A program made the position numbers and the translations under genes. This document shows, piece by piece, positions 35,468 through 44,143 of a DNA stretch of 64,000 nucleotides; the first letter of the stretch is position 1; every line of letters starts with the position of its first letter. Under the pieces are notes generated by a model. That model was not told the DNA's origin, ran no database searches, and worked only from the letters and a program-made list of their open reading frames with translations. Origin of the DNA: Rhabdothermincola salaria (GTDB lineage: Bacteria > Actinomycetota > Acidimicrobiia > Acidimicrobiales > Acidimicrobilacustridaceae); the NCBI RefSeq assembly GCF_021246445.1, contig NZ_JAJQXW010000003.1, forward strand, positions 62,001-126,000, read 5' to 3'.

Positions 35468-36274
35468 TTGCTGCTCGGCCCCGTCGCGGTCATGGTCGTG
35501 ATGACCCAGCTGGCGGATGCCTTCTGGCCCAGCCTCGTCGATCGGGCGCCGGAGCTGTTGATCGCCCTCAGCGCCCGCAACCGCTACCTGGTGCTGGTGG
35601 CCGGGCGCATCGACGAGTGGGCCTACTTCCTCATAGGCACGATCCGGCTCATGGCCCCGGATCCGTTCCTCTTCGCCCTGGGGTGGTTCTACGGCCCGGC
35701 CGCGCTGCGCTGGATGGAGACGCGCACCCCCACCGTCGGTTCCATCATGCGCACGGTGGAGAAGCTGTTCGTGCGCTTCGGTCATCCCCTCGTGGTGATC
35801 ATCCCCAACAACTACGTGTGCATCATCGCCGGAGCCGCAGGCATGTCGCCGTGGCTGTTCGGGTTCTTGAACCTCACCGGCACGGTGGGCCGGCTGGTGG
35901 TCATCCGCATCGTCGGCGACGTCTTCTCGGGACCCATCGACACGGTGCTGGGCTGGATCGGCGACTACCGCATCCCGCTGCTCGTCATCTCGATCACCAT
36001 CGTGGCGATCGGCGCGGCCGCCGAGGCCCGCCGGGGCCGCAGGGAGCTCGCCGCCCTGCACCTGCTCGAGGCCCAAGGACCCGGCGCCGAGCCCGAGGAC
36101 GAGCCGTCCGCCGCCGACGCCGAGCCCCCTCCGCCGGGCTCGACGGTCGACCCCGAGGCGATGGGCGACCTCGACGCCGGCCACGACTCGCTGGGTGCCA
36201 CCGGCTCCGGGACCCCGGGCGACGACGGGCCGGGGACCCCGGGCGACGTCGATGCCGGCCCCGAACGCCCTTGA
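35468..36274 (+). CDS. DedA/VTT-like integral membrane protein
   Basis: A 268-aa protein with about five hydrophobic helices in the first 190 residues and a cytoplasmic Gly/Pro/Asp-rich tail. The central part (LGWFYGPAALRW, RFGHPLVVIIPNNYVCIIAGAAGM) resembles the DedA/VTT family, whose members affect lipid flipping and proton-coupled transport; the match is partial. The start is uncertain. TTG at 35468 has no clear ribosome site, while AAAGGAT at 35398 lies near an upstream CTG codon in the same frame. Convergent and nearly abutting with the CcdA-like gene. Confidence 0.7.
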   Translation: MLLGPVAVMVVMTQLADAFWPSLVDRAPELLIALSARNRYLVLVAGRIDEWAYFLIGTIRLMAPDPFLFALGWFYGPAALRWMETRTPTVGSIMRTVEKLFVRFGHPLVVIIPNNYVCIIAGAAGMSPWLFGFLNLTGTVGRLVVIRIVGDVFSGPIDTVLGWIGDYRIPLLVISITIVAIGAAAEARRGRRELAALHLLEAQGPGAEPEDEPSAADAEPPPPGSTVDPEAMGDLDAGHDSLGATGSGTPGDDGPGTPGDVDAGPERP

Positions 36275-36277
36275 GGG

Positions 36278-36949
36278 TCAGACGTACTCGGGCCTGACGT
36301 CGGTCCAGAACCCGAACGCGGCGATGCCGACGAGCAGCAGGCCCGACGCCACGGTGATGGCGCGATGACGGCGGGTCAGGAAGCGGGTGATCTGGTGCTG
36401 CGCGGGCGCGGCCAGCAACGGCAACAGCACGAGAGGCCAACCGAACCCGAGGGCGAACCACAGGAAGTAGAGGAGGGAGTCGACCAGCGCGCCGCTCCCG
36501 CTGACGCTGCCGACGACGAAGGCCGACACGATGAGAGGCCCCGTGCACGGAAGGGTGAGCGGAGCGAGCAGCATCCCGTACACGTAGGCGGTGGCCGCCG
36601 GGCTCCGCAGGATCGGCACCTGGGTCCCGGACAGGCGGGCGAACGGGTTGCGGCCCACCAGCATGGCGATGCCGAGGACGAGCACCAGGCCGTACATGAC
36701 CGGGAGCAACCAGCCGAGGACGTCGGCCACGCTGCGTTGGATCTGGTGGAAGAGGAAGCCCAACGCCACCATCACCGTGACGATCCCGGCCAGCACCAGC
36801 AGGCCCATCCACTTCACCGTGCGGGCGGCCCTCGGGTCCCGGCGCTGGTTGGCCAACAGCACGAAGAGCCCCGGGTACAGCGGGAGCATGCAGACGTTGC
36901 CGAGGATGGCGGCGTTGCCGAGGGAGAACGCCTCGAGGAACTGGTCCAT
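36278..36949 (-). CDS. CcdA-like cytochrome c biogenesis/thiol-disulfide transporter
   Basis: A 223-aa protein with about six membrane helices. It carries two membrane-embedded cysteines, C20 (NVCMLPLYPG) and C135 (LPCTGPL), the redox pair that moves electrons from cytoplasmic thioredoxin across the membrane in CcdA/DsbD proteins. The gene is 21 nt after the thioredoxin-like lipoprotein gene, its likely partner on the outside. Together they would deliver reductant for cytochrome c or other exported thiols. Confidence 0.88.
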   Translation of the reverse strand: MDQFLEAFSLGNAAILGNVCMLPLYPGLFVLLANQRRDPRAARTVKWMGLLVLAGIVTVMVALGFLFHQIQRSVADVLGWLLPVMYGLVLVLGIAMLVGRNPFARLSGTQVPILRSPAATAYVYGMLLAPLTLPCTGPLIVSAFVVGSVSGSGALVDSLLYFLWFALGFGWPLVLLPLLAAPAQHQITRFLTRRHRAITVASGLLLVGIAAFGFWTDVRPEYV

Positions 36950-36970
36950 CGGGTCGTCGAGGGCGGTCGC

Positions 36971-37642
36971 TCAGACGGCCGAGCGCAGGGCGTCGACGAT
37001 GTCGGCCTCGCCGATGCTCCCGGTGCTCATCTCGCCGGCGGCGCCCGACGGGCCGATCACCACGTGCGGGGTGCTCGGCGGGTTGACGGCGCTGTTGCCG
37101 AAGGCCTCGACGAACGCCGCCAGCAGCTCAGGGGTCATGACGGCGAAACGCATGTCGGTGAACCCGTTGTCCTCGGCGTAGTCGGCCACCTCCGCGGGCG
37201 ACAGCGACGTCTCCACGCTGAGCACCACGAACACCGCTTCGTCACCCAGGGAGGCAGCCGCCGCCTGCGTGGTGCCCAGCTGCGACCGGCAGGTCGAGCA
37301 CCAGGTGGCGAAGTTCTCGACGAACACCGGGGTGCCGGCGAAGTCGCCCAGGGTGAACGTCGCACCGTCGACGTCGGTGATCTCGATGGTCTGCCACGGC
37401 TCCAGCTCGGCCATCGGGGTGCCCGCCGTGGTCGGCGACGTGGGGTCGGCCCCGGTCGCCCCCGCCGCGGTGGTCGTGCTCGGCGCCGCGGTGGTGTCGG
37501 ACGCCGGGGTGTCGGACCCGGCGTCGTCGGTCGACCCGCCGCACGCCGCCCCCACCAGGACGACCACCACGGCCACCGCGGCGACCAGCGCGCCTCGGTC
37601 GGTGCGACGGTTCGAGCGGTTCGCGGAACGCTGGTCGGTCAT
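36971..37642 (-). CDS. TlpA/ResA-like thioredoxin-fold lipoprotein
   Basis: A 223-aa exported protein: basic N-terminus, hydrophobic helix, lipobox ending at C34, an Ala/Thr-rich linker to about residue 78, then a thioredoxin fold with the redox motif WCSTC (C115, C118) and a cis-proline region NPPSTPHVVI. The fold has the insert typical of TlpA/ResA reductants. It is co-oriented with the CcdA-like gene and probably takes electrons from it. Confidence 0.88.
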   Translation of the reverse strand: MTDQRSANRSNRRTDRGALVAAVAVVVVLVGAACGGSTDDAGSDTPASDTTAAPSTTTAAGATGADPTSPTTAGTPMAELEPWQTIEITDVDGATFTLGDFAGTPVFVENFATWCSTCRSQLGTTQAAAASLGDEAVFVVLSVETSLSPAEVADYAEDNGFTDMRFAVMTPELLAAFVEAFGNSAVNPPSTPHVVIGPSGAAGEMSTGSIGEADIVDALRSAV

Positions 37643-37735
37643 GGACCCCAGGAGACCACACGCGCGGCCCGCGGCGACCGGCGGGCGGGCAGAGTTTCGC
37701 GAAAGTTTCGTGGATGACGGCCCGCGAGGGCTGAC

Positions 37736-38617
37736 TCAGCGATCCTGGTCGAGCTTGAACACCCGCAGCGCGTTCTCGCGCAGGAACTTGGGCCACACGT
37801 CGTCGTTGAACGGCACGTTCGGCATCTCGCGGAACTGGCGCTCGAGGGACAGCCCCGCGGGGAAGTACCCGCAGTACATGATCTTGTCGGCGCCACGGGT
37901 GTTGGCGTAGCGGATGATGTCCTTGGGGTAGTGCTTGGGCGCGAAGGCGCTGGTCATGTAGTGCAGCCCGGGCCACTTGAGCATCAGCTTCACCGCCAGC
38001 TCGGTCCAGGGCTCCCCGCCGTGCATCATCACCATGGTGAGCTCGGGGAAGTCGTAGAGCACCTCGTCGAACTGCTCGACGTGCTGGGGCCAGCTGGGCA
38101 TGCGCGGCCCGACGATGCCGCCGTTGATGCAGATCGGGATGTCGAGCTCGCAGCAGGTGGCGTAGATCGGGTACATCAACTTGTCGCCCACACCGACCTG
38201 GGGGACCATCCCCGACGGGAAGGTCATGGCGGCGACCACGTTGTGCTCGGCCTTGAGCTGCTTGAGGCGCCGCACGGTGTCCATGCCCTTGTTGGGGTCG
38301 GCCTGGGCCATGAGGTGGAACCGGCCCGGGTGCTCGGCCTTGGCCCGGATCGAGTGATCGTTGATCCCGGTCATGCACTGCTCGATGCCGAACGCGTCCA
38401 TCTTCTCGACGATCCACTGCACCGGGTCGGTGCCCGGATCCACGACGTCGGGCACGTCCTTGAACATGTACTGCGCCGGGAACTCGAACTCCTCGAGGGA
38501 CTGGCGGTCCTTGAGGTTGGCCTTGAAGAAGTCGTAGGCCGCCTTCTTCTCCTCGACGCTGGTGTACGGGAACCCCATCCCGAGGTCGATGATCCCGATG
38601 TCGGTCGGCATGGCCAT
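37736..38617 (-). CDS. Amidohydrolase-2-like protein lacking canonical metal ligands
   Basis: A 293-aa TIM-barrel-like protein resembling the actinobacterial amidohydrolase (PF04909) group, as judged from the tail SAFAPKHYPKDIIRYANTRG and the barrel-end strand TMVMMHGGEPW. The N-terminal strand reads IIDLGMGFP where active members have DxHxH. The later Asp of GSDxP-type motifs is replaced in IMYCGYFPAG. The usual metal site is therefore probably absent. Start could also be the ATG at 38611. Function unknown. Confidence 0.75.
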   Translation of the reverse strand: MAMPTDIGIIDLGMGFPYTSVEEKKAAYDFFKANLKDRQSLEEFEFPAQYMFKDVPDVVDPGTDPVQWIVEKMDAFGIEQCMTGINDHSIRAKAEHPGRFHLMAQADPNKGMDTVRRLKQLKAEHNVVAAMTFPSGMVPQVGVGDKLMYPIYATCCELDIPICINGGIVGPRMPSWPQHVEQFDEVLYDFPELTMVMMHGGEPWTELAVKLMLKWPGLHYMTSAFAPKHYPKDIIRYANTRGADKIMYCGYFPAGLSLERQFREMPNVPFNDDVWPKFLRENALRVFKLDQDR

Positions 38618-38741
38618 GAGTGCGTGTGTCCCCCTGTGGTGGCGCTCCCCCATGGGCGCCGGTAGCGACGAACCTACCGCCGATCGCCGAGCCGCTCGAA
38701 CGCCCTCGCCGCGGGCGGCTGGGCCGCACGCGAGCGGTGCT

Positions 38742-39530
38742 CTACAGATCCAGGAGGGCGTCGAGGCCGACGGTGACCCCGGGACAGCCCGCCACCGCCT
38801 TGACCGCGATCAGCACACCGGGCATGAACGAGGCCCGGTCGTAGGAGTCGTGGCGGATGCTGAGGGTCTGGCCGGTGGTGCCCAGCACCACCTCCTGGTG
38901 GGCGACCATCCCCCGCAGGCGCAGCGAGTGCACCCGGATGTCGCCGGGGCCGGCGCCGCCGCGAGCGCCCTCGAGCACCTCGGTGGTGGTGGGGTCGGGG
39001 GCCCACTCGGCCGACGCCGCCGCCATGCGCTCGGCGGTGAGCATGGCCGTGCCCGACGGAGCGTCGAGCTTCTCGTCGTGGTGCAGCTCGATGATCTCGG
39101 CGGTCTCGAAGTAGGGGGCGGCCAGCTCGGCGAAGCGCATCATCAGCACCGCGCCGATGGCGAAGTTGGGGGCGATGACGCAGTTCGAGCGGCTGAACGC
39201 GTGGGCGAAGCTCTCGTAGTCGGCGTCGGTGAAGCCGGTGGTGCCGGTGACGGCGTGGATGCCGTGGTCGGCGAGCCATCGCAGGTTCTGGCGTCCGGCG
39301 CTGACGTGGGTGAAGTCGACGGCGACGTCGACCTTGGCATCGACGAACACGTCGGCGCCCATCGCCACCTGCCACGGCAGGTCCACGCCCGCCACCTGGC
39401 GCAGGTCGAGGCCCGCATGGTGCGGGTCGACGGCCGCCACCAGCTCGAGCGCGGGGTCGGCGGCCACGGCCTGGCAGACGGTGCGACCCATCCGCCCTCC
39501 TGCCCCGAACACCCCGACACGCAGCGTCAC
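38742..39530 (-). CDS. dapB: 4-hydroxy-tetrahydrodipicolinate reductase
   Basis: NAD(P)H-dependent reductase for the second step of DAP synthesis. The 262-aa protein starts with GTG at 39530. It has the nucleotide-binding GAGGRMGR (9-16), the substrate motif HHDEKLDAPSGTA near residue 150, and TGTTGF near 95. Upstream codons in the same frame do not look like a DapB N-terminus. Two hairpins separate it from the M16 peptidase gene. The pnp-M16-dapB order is conserved in Actinobacteria. Confidence 0.96.
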   Translation of the reverse strand: MTLRVGVFGAGGRMGRTVCQAVAADPALELVAAVDPHHAGLDLRQVAGVDLPWQVAMGADVFVDAKVDVAVDFTHVSAGRQNLRWLADHGIHAVTGTTGFTDADYESFAHAFSRSNCVIAPNFAIGAVLMMRFAELAAPYFETAEIIELHHDEKLDAPSGTAMLTAERMAAASAEWAPDPTTTEVLEGARGGAGPGDIRVHSLRLRGMVAHQEVVLGTTGQTLSIRHDSYDRASFMPGVLIAVKAVAGCPGVTVGLDALLDL

Positions 39531-39559
39531 AGCGCGCAATCTACGGGCGTCCGGTCGCC

Positions 39560-39586
39560 CGGCGCCACCTGATGGGGTGGGCGCCG
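39560..39586 (-). terminator. GC-rich hairpin upstream of dapB
   Basis: A 10-bp stem with one bulged base (39560-39569 with 39576-39586) and a 6-nt loop lies 30 nt before the dapB start. It may be part of a double terminator after the M16 gene or a dapB leader structure. Confidence 0.4.
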
Positions 39587-39597
39587 ACGCGACAGAG

Positions 39598-39630
39598 GGT
39601 CGATGGACCCGGTCGTCGGACCCATCGACC
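39598..39630 (-). terminator. Hairpin after the M16 peptidase gene
   Basis: Perfect 9-bp arms (39598-39606 and 39622-39630) with a 15-nt loop that can add three inner pairs. It starts 19 nt after the M16 stop and probably ends or attenuates the pnp-M16 transcript. Confidence 0.5.
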
Positions 39631-39648
39631 GACAGCCCGCGGCGCGGT

Positions 39649-40962
39649 TCAGGGACCGGCGACGAAGTCGGTGAGGACCGCCTCGTCGCCACCGAAGGGC
39701 CCGACCACGGCCACCGAGCGGGGGGCCGTGAGCACCCGGGCGAGGACCCGCTGGACGTCGTCGACGGTGACCTCGCGGTAGCGACGCAGGTGCTCGTCGA
39801 CGGCGACGATCTCGTCGCGGGCCATGACGGCGTTGCCGAGGCGGGCCATGCGGCTGCCCGAGTCCTCGAGTCCGAGCACCATCGAGCCCTCGATGCAGCC
39901 CAGGGCCACCTCGTGCTCCACCTCGGTGATGCCGTGATCGACGAGGTCGCCCAACACGCCCTCGACGACGCTCAGGAGCTCGTCGAGCCGTTCGGGGCTG
40001 GTGCCGGCATAGACCGAGAGGCTGCCGGCGTCGCCGTAGGACGACGGTGCCGAGAACACGGTGTAGGCCAGGCCCCGCTCCTCGCGGACCTCCTGGAAGA
40101 GGCGACTGGAGAGCCCGCCCCCGAGGACGTGGTTGGCCACGGCGAGGGCGTAGCGGTCGTCGTCGCCGTAGGGCAGCCCTCGCCAGCCGATGGCCACGTG
40201 GGCCTGCTCGGTCGGGCGGTGCAGCACGCTGAGGGGCACCAGATCCGAGCCGGGCGCGGACCGCGCTGGAGTCCGCCCGGCGGGCCCGTCGCCGAACAGG
40301 CCGACGACGGCATCGAGGACCTCGGCGTGGTGCAGGTCGCCGGCGGCGGCCACCACCAGGTTGGCCGGCCGGTACCACCCGCCGTGGAAGTCGACGATGG
40401 CGTCGCGCGACATGGACTCGACGGTGTCGCGCGTGCCGAGCGTCTCGCGCCCCAGCGGATGGGCCGGGAAGAGGCTCTCGTAGAGCGCGGTGAAGACCTG
40501 GTCGTCGGGGGTGTCCTCGCTCATGAGGATCTCCTCGACGATCACGTCGCGCTCGGCGTCGATCTCGTCGGGCCGGAAGGCCGGTTCGCTGACCACGTCG
40601 GCCAGCAGGTCGAGGCCGGTGCGGAGGTGCCGAGCGGGCAGCCGCGTGTAGTAGGCGGTGTGCTCGCGGGTCGTGTAGGCGTTCAGCTCGCCGCCTGCGG
40701 CGTCGACGGTGCGGGCGATGTCGCGCGCCGAACGCTCGTCGGTGCCCTTGAACAGGAGGTGCTCGAGGAAGTGCGACACCCCGGCGATGGCCGGGGCTTC
40801 GTCACGGCTGCCGACGCCGAACCACAGGCCGGCCGAGACCGACCGTGCGTCGGGCATGCGCTCGGTGACGACGCGCACGCCCGACGGCAGGTCGGTCCGT
40901 TCGATCTCCGGGGCACCGTCGGGCGCACCGGGGACGCGGGGATCAGCGGCGACGACCGCCAC
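39649..40962 (-). CDS. M16 family zinc metallopeptidase (YmxG/PepR-like)
   Basis: Processing-peptidase-type zinc protease. With GTG at 40962 it is 437 aa and has the inverted zinc motif HFLEH at 64-68 with a downstream glutamate in ERDVIVEE. A second, inactive M16 half follows (GGLSSRLFQEVREERGLAY). The frame continues upstream into pnp sequence; GTG at 40962 is chosen for the conserved IERTDLPSGVRVV N-terminus, giving a 20-nt overlap with pnp. GTG 40971 is an alternative. Confidence 0.9.
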   Translation of the reverse strand: MAVVAADPRVPGAPDGAPEIERTDLPSGVRVVTERMPDARSVSAGLWFGVGSRDEAPAIAGVSHFLEHLLFKGTDERSARDIARTVDAAGGELNAYTTREHTAYYTRLPARHLRTGLDLLADVVSEPAFRPDEIDAERDVIVEEILMSEDTPDDQVFTALYESLFPAHPLGRETLGTRDTVESMSRDAIVDFHGGWYRPANLVVAAAGDLHHAEVLDAVVGLFGDGPAGRTPARSAPGSDLVPLSVLHRPTEQAHVAIGWRGLPYGDDDRYALAVANHVLGGGLSSRLFQEVREERGLAYTVFSAPSSYGDAGSLSVYAGTSPERLDELLSVVEGVLGDLVDHGITEVEHEVALGCIEGSMVLGLEDSGSRMARLGNAVMARDEIVAVDEHLRRYREVTVDDVQRVLARVLTAPRSVAVVGPFGGDEAVLTDFVAGP

Positions 40963-43354
40963 CTCCGCCGCCACGACGGCCACGGCCACCGCCGCCACCG
41001 CCGCTGTTGCGGCGCTCCTCGGCGGTGTCGGGACCGAGGTCGCCGAGCTCGCTGCGGACCTCGTCGTCGAAGGAGTCCTCGAACGAGACGTACTCGCGCT
41101 CGGCACCGCTGTCGGCCGGGGCCGACTCGGCCGGGGCCGGTGCCCCACCGGCGTCGGACGCCTCGGCAGCACCGCCGCCGGACTCGCCACCCTCGATCGG
41201 GGTGGCCAGCGACAGCGACACCTTGCCGTTGGGGTCGACGTCGTCGACCTTGACCTCGACGGTGTCGCCGAGGTCGAGGACGTCCTCGACCTTGTCGATG
41301 CGCTTGCCGCCGCCGATCTTGGAGATGTGCAGCAGGCCGTCGCGGCCGGGGAGGATGTTGACGAACGCGCCGAACTTGGTGACGTTGACGACCCGACCGG
41401 TGTAGGTCTGGCCGACGTCGGCGGTGGGCGGGTTGAGGATGAGGCGGATCTGGCGCTCGGCCTCGGCCACGGCACCGTTGTCGGTGGAGCCGATGCTCAC
41501 CCGGCCGACCGAACCGTCGTCGTCGACGCTGATGTCGGCGCCGGTCTCCTGCTGGATGGCGTTGATGACCTTGCCCTTGGGACCGATGACCTCACCGATC
41601 TTGTCCATGGGGATCTCGAAGCTGATGATCTTCGGGGCGGTCGCGCCGACCTCGTCGCGACCCTCGGCGAGGGTGGCGTTCATGACGGCCAGGATCTCGA
41701 GGCGGGCTTCCTTGGCCTGCTGGAGGGCCTGGGCCAGCACGTCGGCGGGGATGCCGTCGATCTTGGTGTCGAGCTGCAGGGCGGTGACGAACTCCGAGGT
41801 GCCGGCGACCTTGAAGTCCATGTCGCCGAAGGCGTCCTCGGCGCCGAGGATGTCGGTGAGGGTGGTGTACTTGCCGTCGGCGTACACCAGGCCCATGGCG
41901 ATGCCGGCCACGGCGGCCCGCAGGGGCACGCCGGCGTCCATCATCGACAGCGACGAACCGCAGACCGACGCCATCGAGGTGGAGCCGTTGGAGCTCAGCA
42001 CGTCGGAGACGGTGCGGATGGTGTAGGCGAACTCCTCGGGGGTGGGCAGCACCGGGACGAGGGCCCGCTCGGCGAGGATGCCATGGCCGATCTCGCGGCG
42101 CTTGGGGCCCCGCATGAAGCCGGTCTCACCGGTGGAGTACGGCGGGAAGTTGTAGTGGTGCATGTACCGCTTGCGGTCCACGGTGCCCAGGGCGTCGATG
42201 AACTGCTCCATGCGGGGCATGCCCAGGGTGGCCACGTTGAGCACCTGGGTCTCGCCGCGCTGGAACAGGCCCGAGCCGTGCACGGACGGCAGCACGCCGA
42301 CCTCGGCCGACAGCGGGCGGATGTCCTTGGGGCCTCGGCCGTCGATGCGCACGCCCTCGTTGACGATGCGGCTGCGGACCACGGCCTTGGTGACCGAGCG
42401 GAAGGCAGCCTTGATCTGCTTCTCGGCCCCGTCGACCTCGGCGAAGCGCGGGCCCAGCTCGGCGACGATCTCGTCGCGCAGGGCGCCCTCGGCGGCCTGG
42501 CGCTCGGCCTTGTCGGAGATCTCCTGGGTGGCGACGATGCGGTCGCGCTGCTCGTCGACCGCGGCGTACACCTCGTCGGTGTAGTCGGAGGCGACGTTGT
42601 AGGGCATCGGGTCCTTGACCCCGGCCTCGGCCATGAGCTGGCGTTGGGCGTCGATGGAGGCCTTGATGTAGCGCTCGGCCGTCTGCAGGCCGTCGGCCAC
42701 CACGGCCTCGTCGACCTTGGGGGCGCCGTCTTCGAAGGCGGGCCACGAGGCCTCGGTGCCACCGGCCTCGACCATGGAGATGGCCACGCCGCCGTCGTCG
42801 AGGGCCCGTCCGGCCACGACCATCTCGAAGGTGGACTCCTCGCCCTCTTCGTAGGTGGGGAAGGGGATCCAGGTGCCGTCGGCGGTGTAGGCCAGGCGCA
42901 CGGCGCCGATGGGGCCGTCGAAGGGGATGCCCGACAGCATGAGGGCGGCCGAGGCGCCGTTGATGGCCACCACGTCGTGGGGGTTCACGAGGTCGGCGGC
43001 GAGGGTGGTGCCCACCACGTGGACCTCGTTGCGGAAGCCGTCGGGGAAGCACGGGCGCAGCGGACGGTCGATCAGGCGGCAGGTGAGGATGGCCTGGTCG
43101 GGGGCCTTGCCCTCGCGACGGAAGAACGAGCCGGGGATCTTGCCGGCGGCGTACATGCGCTCTTCGATATCGACGGTGAGCGGGAAGAAGTCGGCGCCCT
43201 CGCGGGCGGACTTCGAGGCGGTGGCGGTGACGAGCACGACGGTGTCGCCAAGCTGGACGGTGACGGCACCGTCGGCCTGACCGGCGAGCTTGCCGGTGCT
43301 GAAGTTGATGGTCTTGTCGTCGACGGGAGCGTCGACGGAGATGGCGTCTGCCAT
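40943..43354 (-). CDS. pnp: Polyribonucleotide nucleotidyltransferase (PNPase)
   Basis: Phosphorolytic 3'-5' exoribonuclease of RNA decay. The 803-aa protein has two RNase PH domains (about 1-230 and 320-550), a KH domain (EVIGPKGKVINAIQQETGA) and an S1 domain. A C-terminal tail of acidic residues ends in a Gly/Arg run. Residues of the active RNase PH half such as GSSLSMMDAGVP are intact. The ATG at 43354 follows AGGAGG. A strong hairpin in its leader may serve PNPase autoregulation. The M16 gene overlaps its 3' end. Confidence 0.98.
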   Translation of the reverse strand: MADAISVDAPVDDKTINFSTGKLAGQADGAVTVQLGDTVVLVTATASKSAREGADFFPLTVDIEERMYAAGKIPGSFFRREGKAPDQAILTCRLIDRPLRPCFPDGFRNEVHVVGTTLAADLVNPHDVVAINGASAALMLSGIPFDGPIGAVRLAYTADGTWIPFPTYEEGEESTFEMVVAGRALDDGGVAISMVEAGGTEASWPAFEDGAPKVDEAVVADGLQTAERYIKASIDAQRQLMAEAGVKDPMPYNVASDYTDEVYAAVDEQRDRIVATQEISDKAERQAAEGALRDEIVAELGPRFAEVDGAEKQIKAAFRSVTKAVVRSRIVNEGVRIDGRGPKDIRPLSAEVGVLPSVHGSGLFQRGETQVLNVATLGMPRMEQFIDALGTVDRKRYMHHYNFPPYSTGETGFMRGPKRREIGHGILAERALVPVLPTPEEFAYTIRTVSDVLSSNGSTSMASVCGSSLSMMDAGVPLRAAVAGIAMGLVYADGKYTTLTDILGAEDAFGDMDFKVAGTSEFVTALQLDTKIDGIPADVLAQALQQAKEARLEILAVMNATLAEGRDEVGATAPKIISFEIPMDKIGEVIGPKGKVINAIQQETGADISVDDDGSVGRVSIGSTDNGAVAEAERQIRLILNPPTADVGQTYTGRVVNVTKFGAFVNILPGRDGLLHISKIGGGKRIDKVEDVLDLGDTVEVKVDDVDPNGKVSLSLATPIEGGESGGGAAEASDAGGAPAPAESAPADSGAEREYVSFEDSFDDEVRSELGDLGPDTAEERRNSGGGGGGRGRRGGGGGGRRR

Positions 43355-43376
43355 GTGTTCCTCCTGGAACTCTTCT

Positions 43377-43395
43377 TGCGGGCATCGGGCCCGCA
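43377..43395 (-). other. Small hairpin in pnp leader
   Basis: Perfect 7-bp arms TGCGGGC/GCCCGCA with a 5-nt loop lie 23 nt before the pnp start codon, just upstream of the AGGAGG ribosome site. Confidence 0.4.
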
Positions 43396-43427
43396 TGTCT
43401 CGGAGGCGGTGGCGGCACCAGTTCCCA

Positions 43428-43467
43428 GTGGTGAACGGCGGAGCGGGTGCGACCCGCCGCTCACCAC
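43428..43467 (-). other. Long hairpin in pnp leader, possible autoregulatory element
   Basis: Fourteen-base arms (43428-43441 and 43454-43467) pair fully on the minus-strand RNA with one G-U wobble. A shorter GC hairpin in the loop region can compete. E. coli pnp is autoregulated through RNase III cleavage of a leader stem in the same rpsO-pnp gap; a similar role here is inference. Confidence 0.5.
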
Positions 43468-43533
43468 CGGCAACTGAGGTCGTCCGACCGCCGGGGTGTC
43501 CCACCACGATGCCAGGCACCGGGGCGGAAACGG

Positions 43534-43562
43534 CGGAGGGCGACCGCTGGGGTCGCCCTCCG
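43534..43562 (-). terminator. Perfect 12-bp hairpin after rpsO
   Basis: Arms 43534-43545 and 43551-43562 pair without mismatch around a 5-nt loop, 11 nt after the rpsO stop. It could end most rpsO transcripts or act as a decay barrier between rpsO and pnp. Confidence 0.7.
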
Positions 43563-43573
43563 AGAACTCTGAG

Positions 43574-43852
43574 CTAGCGGCGCAGGCCGAGCTTGGCGAT
43601 GATGGCGCGGTAGCGCTCGACGTCGTTCTTCTTGACGTAGTCGAGCAGGCGACGCCGTTGACCCACGAGCATCAACAGGCCTCGACGGCTGTGATGGTCC
43701 TTCTTGTGGGACTTGAGGTGTTCGGTGAGATGGATGATCCGATCGGTGAGCAGCGCGATCTGCACTTCGGGAGAACCGGTGTCGGTCTCGTGCAGCCGGT
43801 GCTCGGCGATGGTGTCGGCCTTGGGGGCCAGGTTGGCGGGATCCTGGGACAA
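43574..43852 (-). CDS. rpsO: 30S ribosomal protein S15
   Basis: Primary 16S rRNA-binding protein of the small subunit. The 92-aa product has the S15 core [35 protein letters not shown] and [14 protein letters not shown]. The start is TTG at 43852 with GAGGAA 8 nt upstream. No ATG fits the family N-terminus, and the usual KA-x-x-IAE region follows shortly. It is read before pnp. Confidence 0.95.
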   Translation of the reverse strand: MSQDPANLAPKADTIAEHRLHETDTGSPEVQIALLTDRIIHLTEHLKSHKKDHHSRRGLLMLVGQRRRLLDYVKKNDVERYRAIIAKLGLRR

Positions 43853-43911
43853 AGTGTGGTTTCCTCGGCTGTGGGTGTGGGACCCGGCTCCATGGCTCGC
43901 TGAGCGCGTGG

Positions 43912-43941
43912 CGCCGGCGGTCTCGAGGTGAGACACCGGCG
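43912..43941 (-). other. Imperfect hairpin in rpsO leader
   Basis: CGCCGG...TCTC pairs with GAGA...CCGGCG around a 5-nt loop with small internal mismatches, 60-90 nt upstream of the rpsO start. S15 represses its own message through leader structures in several bacteria; this is only a candidate. The rest of the 290-bp gap to the sulfotransferase gene has no open frame. Confidence 0.3.
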
Positions 43942-44143
43942 GGAGGCGTCTGGCGCAGCCCGGGGCGGATGGCGTCGACCGGGTCGGTCGGCGACCCATC
44001 AACGCTACCAGCGATCCTGCCCGAACCCCAAGGGCGGGTGACGGGGCCCGGGTCGGCCGACCGGATCGTCGCCGTCGTCGGGTCGGTAGCATGAGAGGGC
44101 GCCGACCGGGGGGTCTGCGGCCACCACAGGGGGAGTTCCACCG

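Noticed and set aside
35380-36297. 305-residue plus-strand frame overlapping the DedA-like gene
   Set aside because: It is Arg/Gly/Pro-rich throughout, the signature of a shifted frame; the 35468 frame has clear membrane helices.
37808-37820. GAAC...GTTC resembling an SOS box inside the amidohydrolase-like gene
   Set aside because: The spacer is 5 bases instead of 4 and it lies in coding sequence; not a LexA site.
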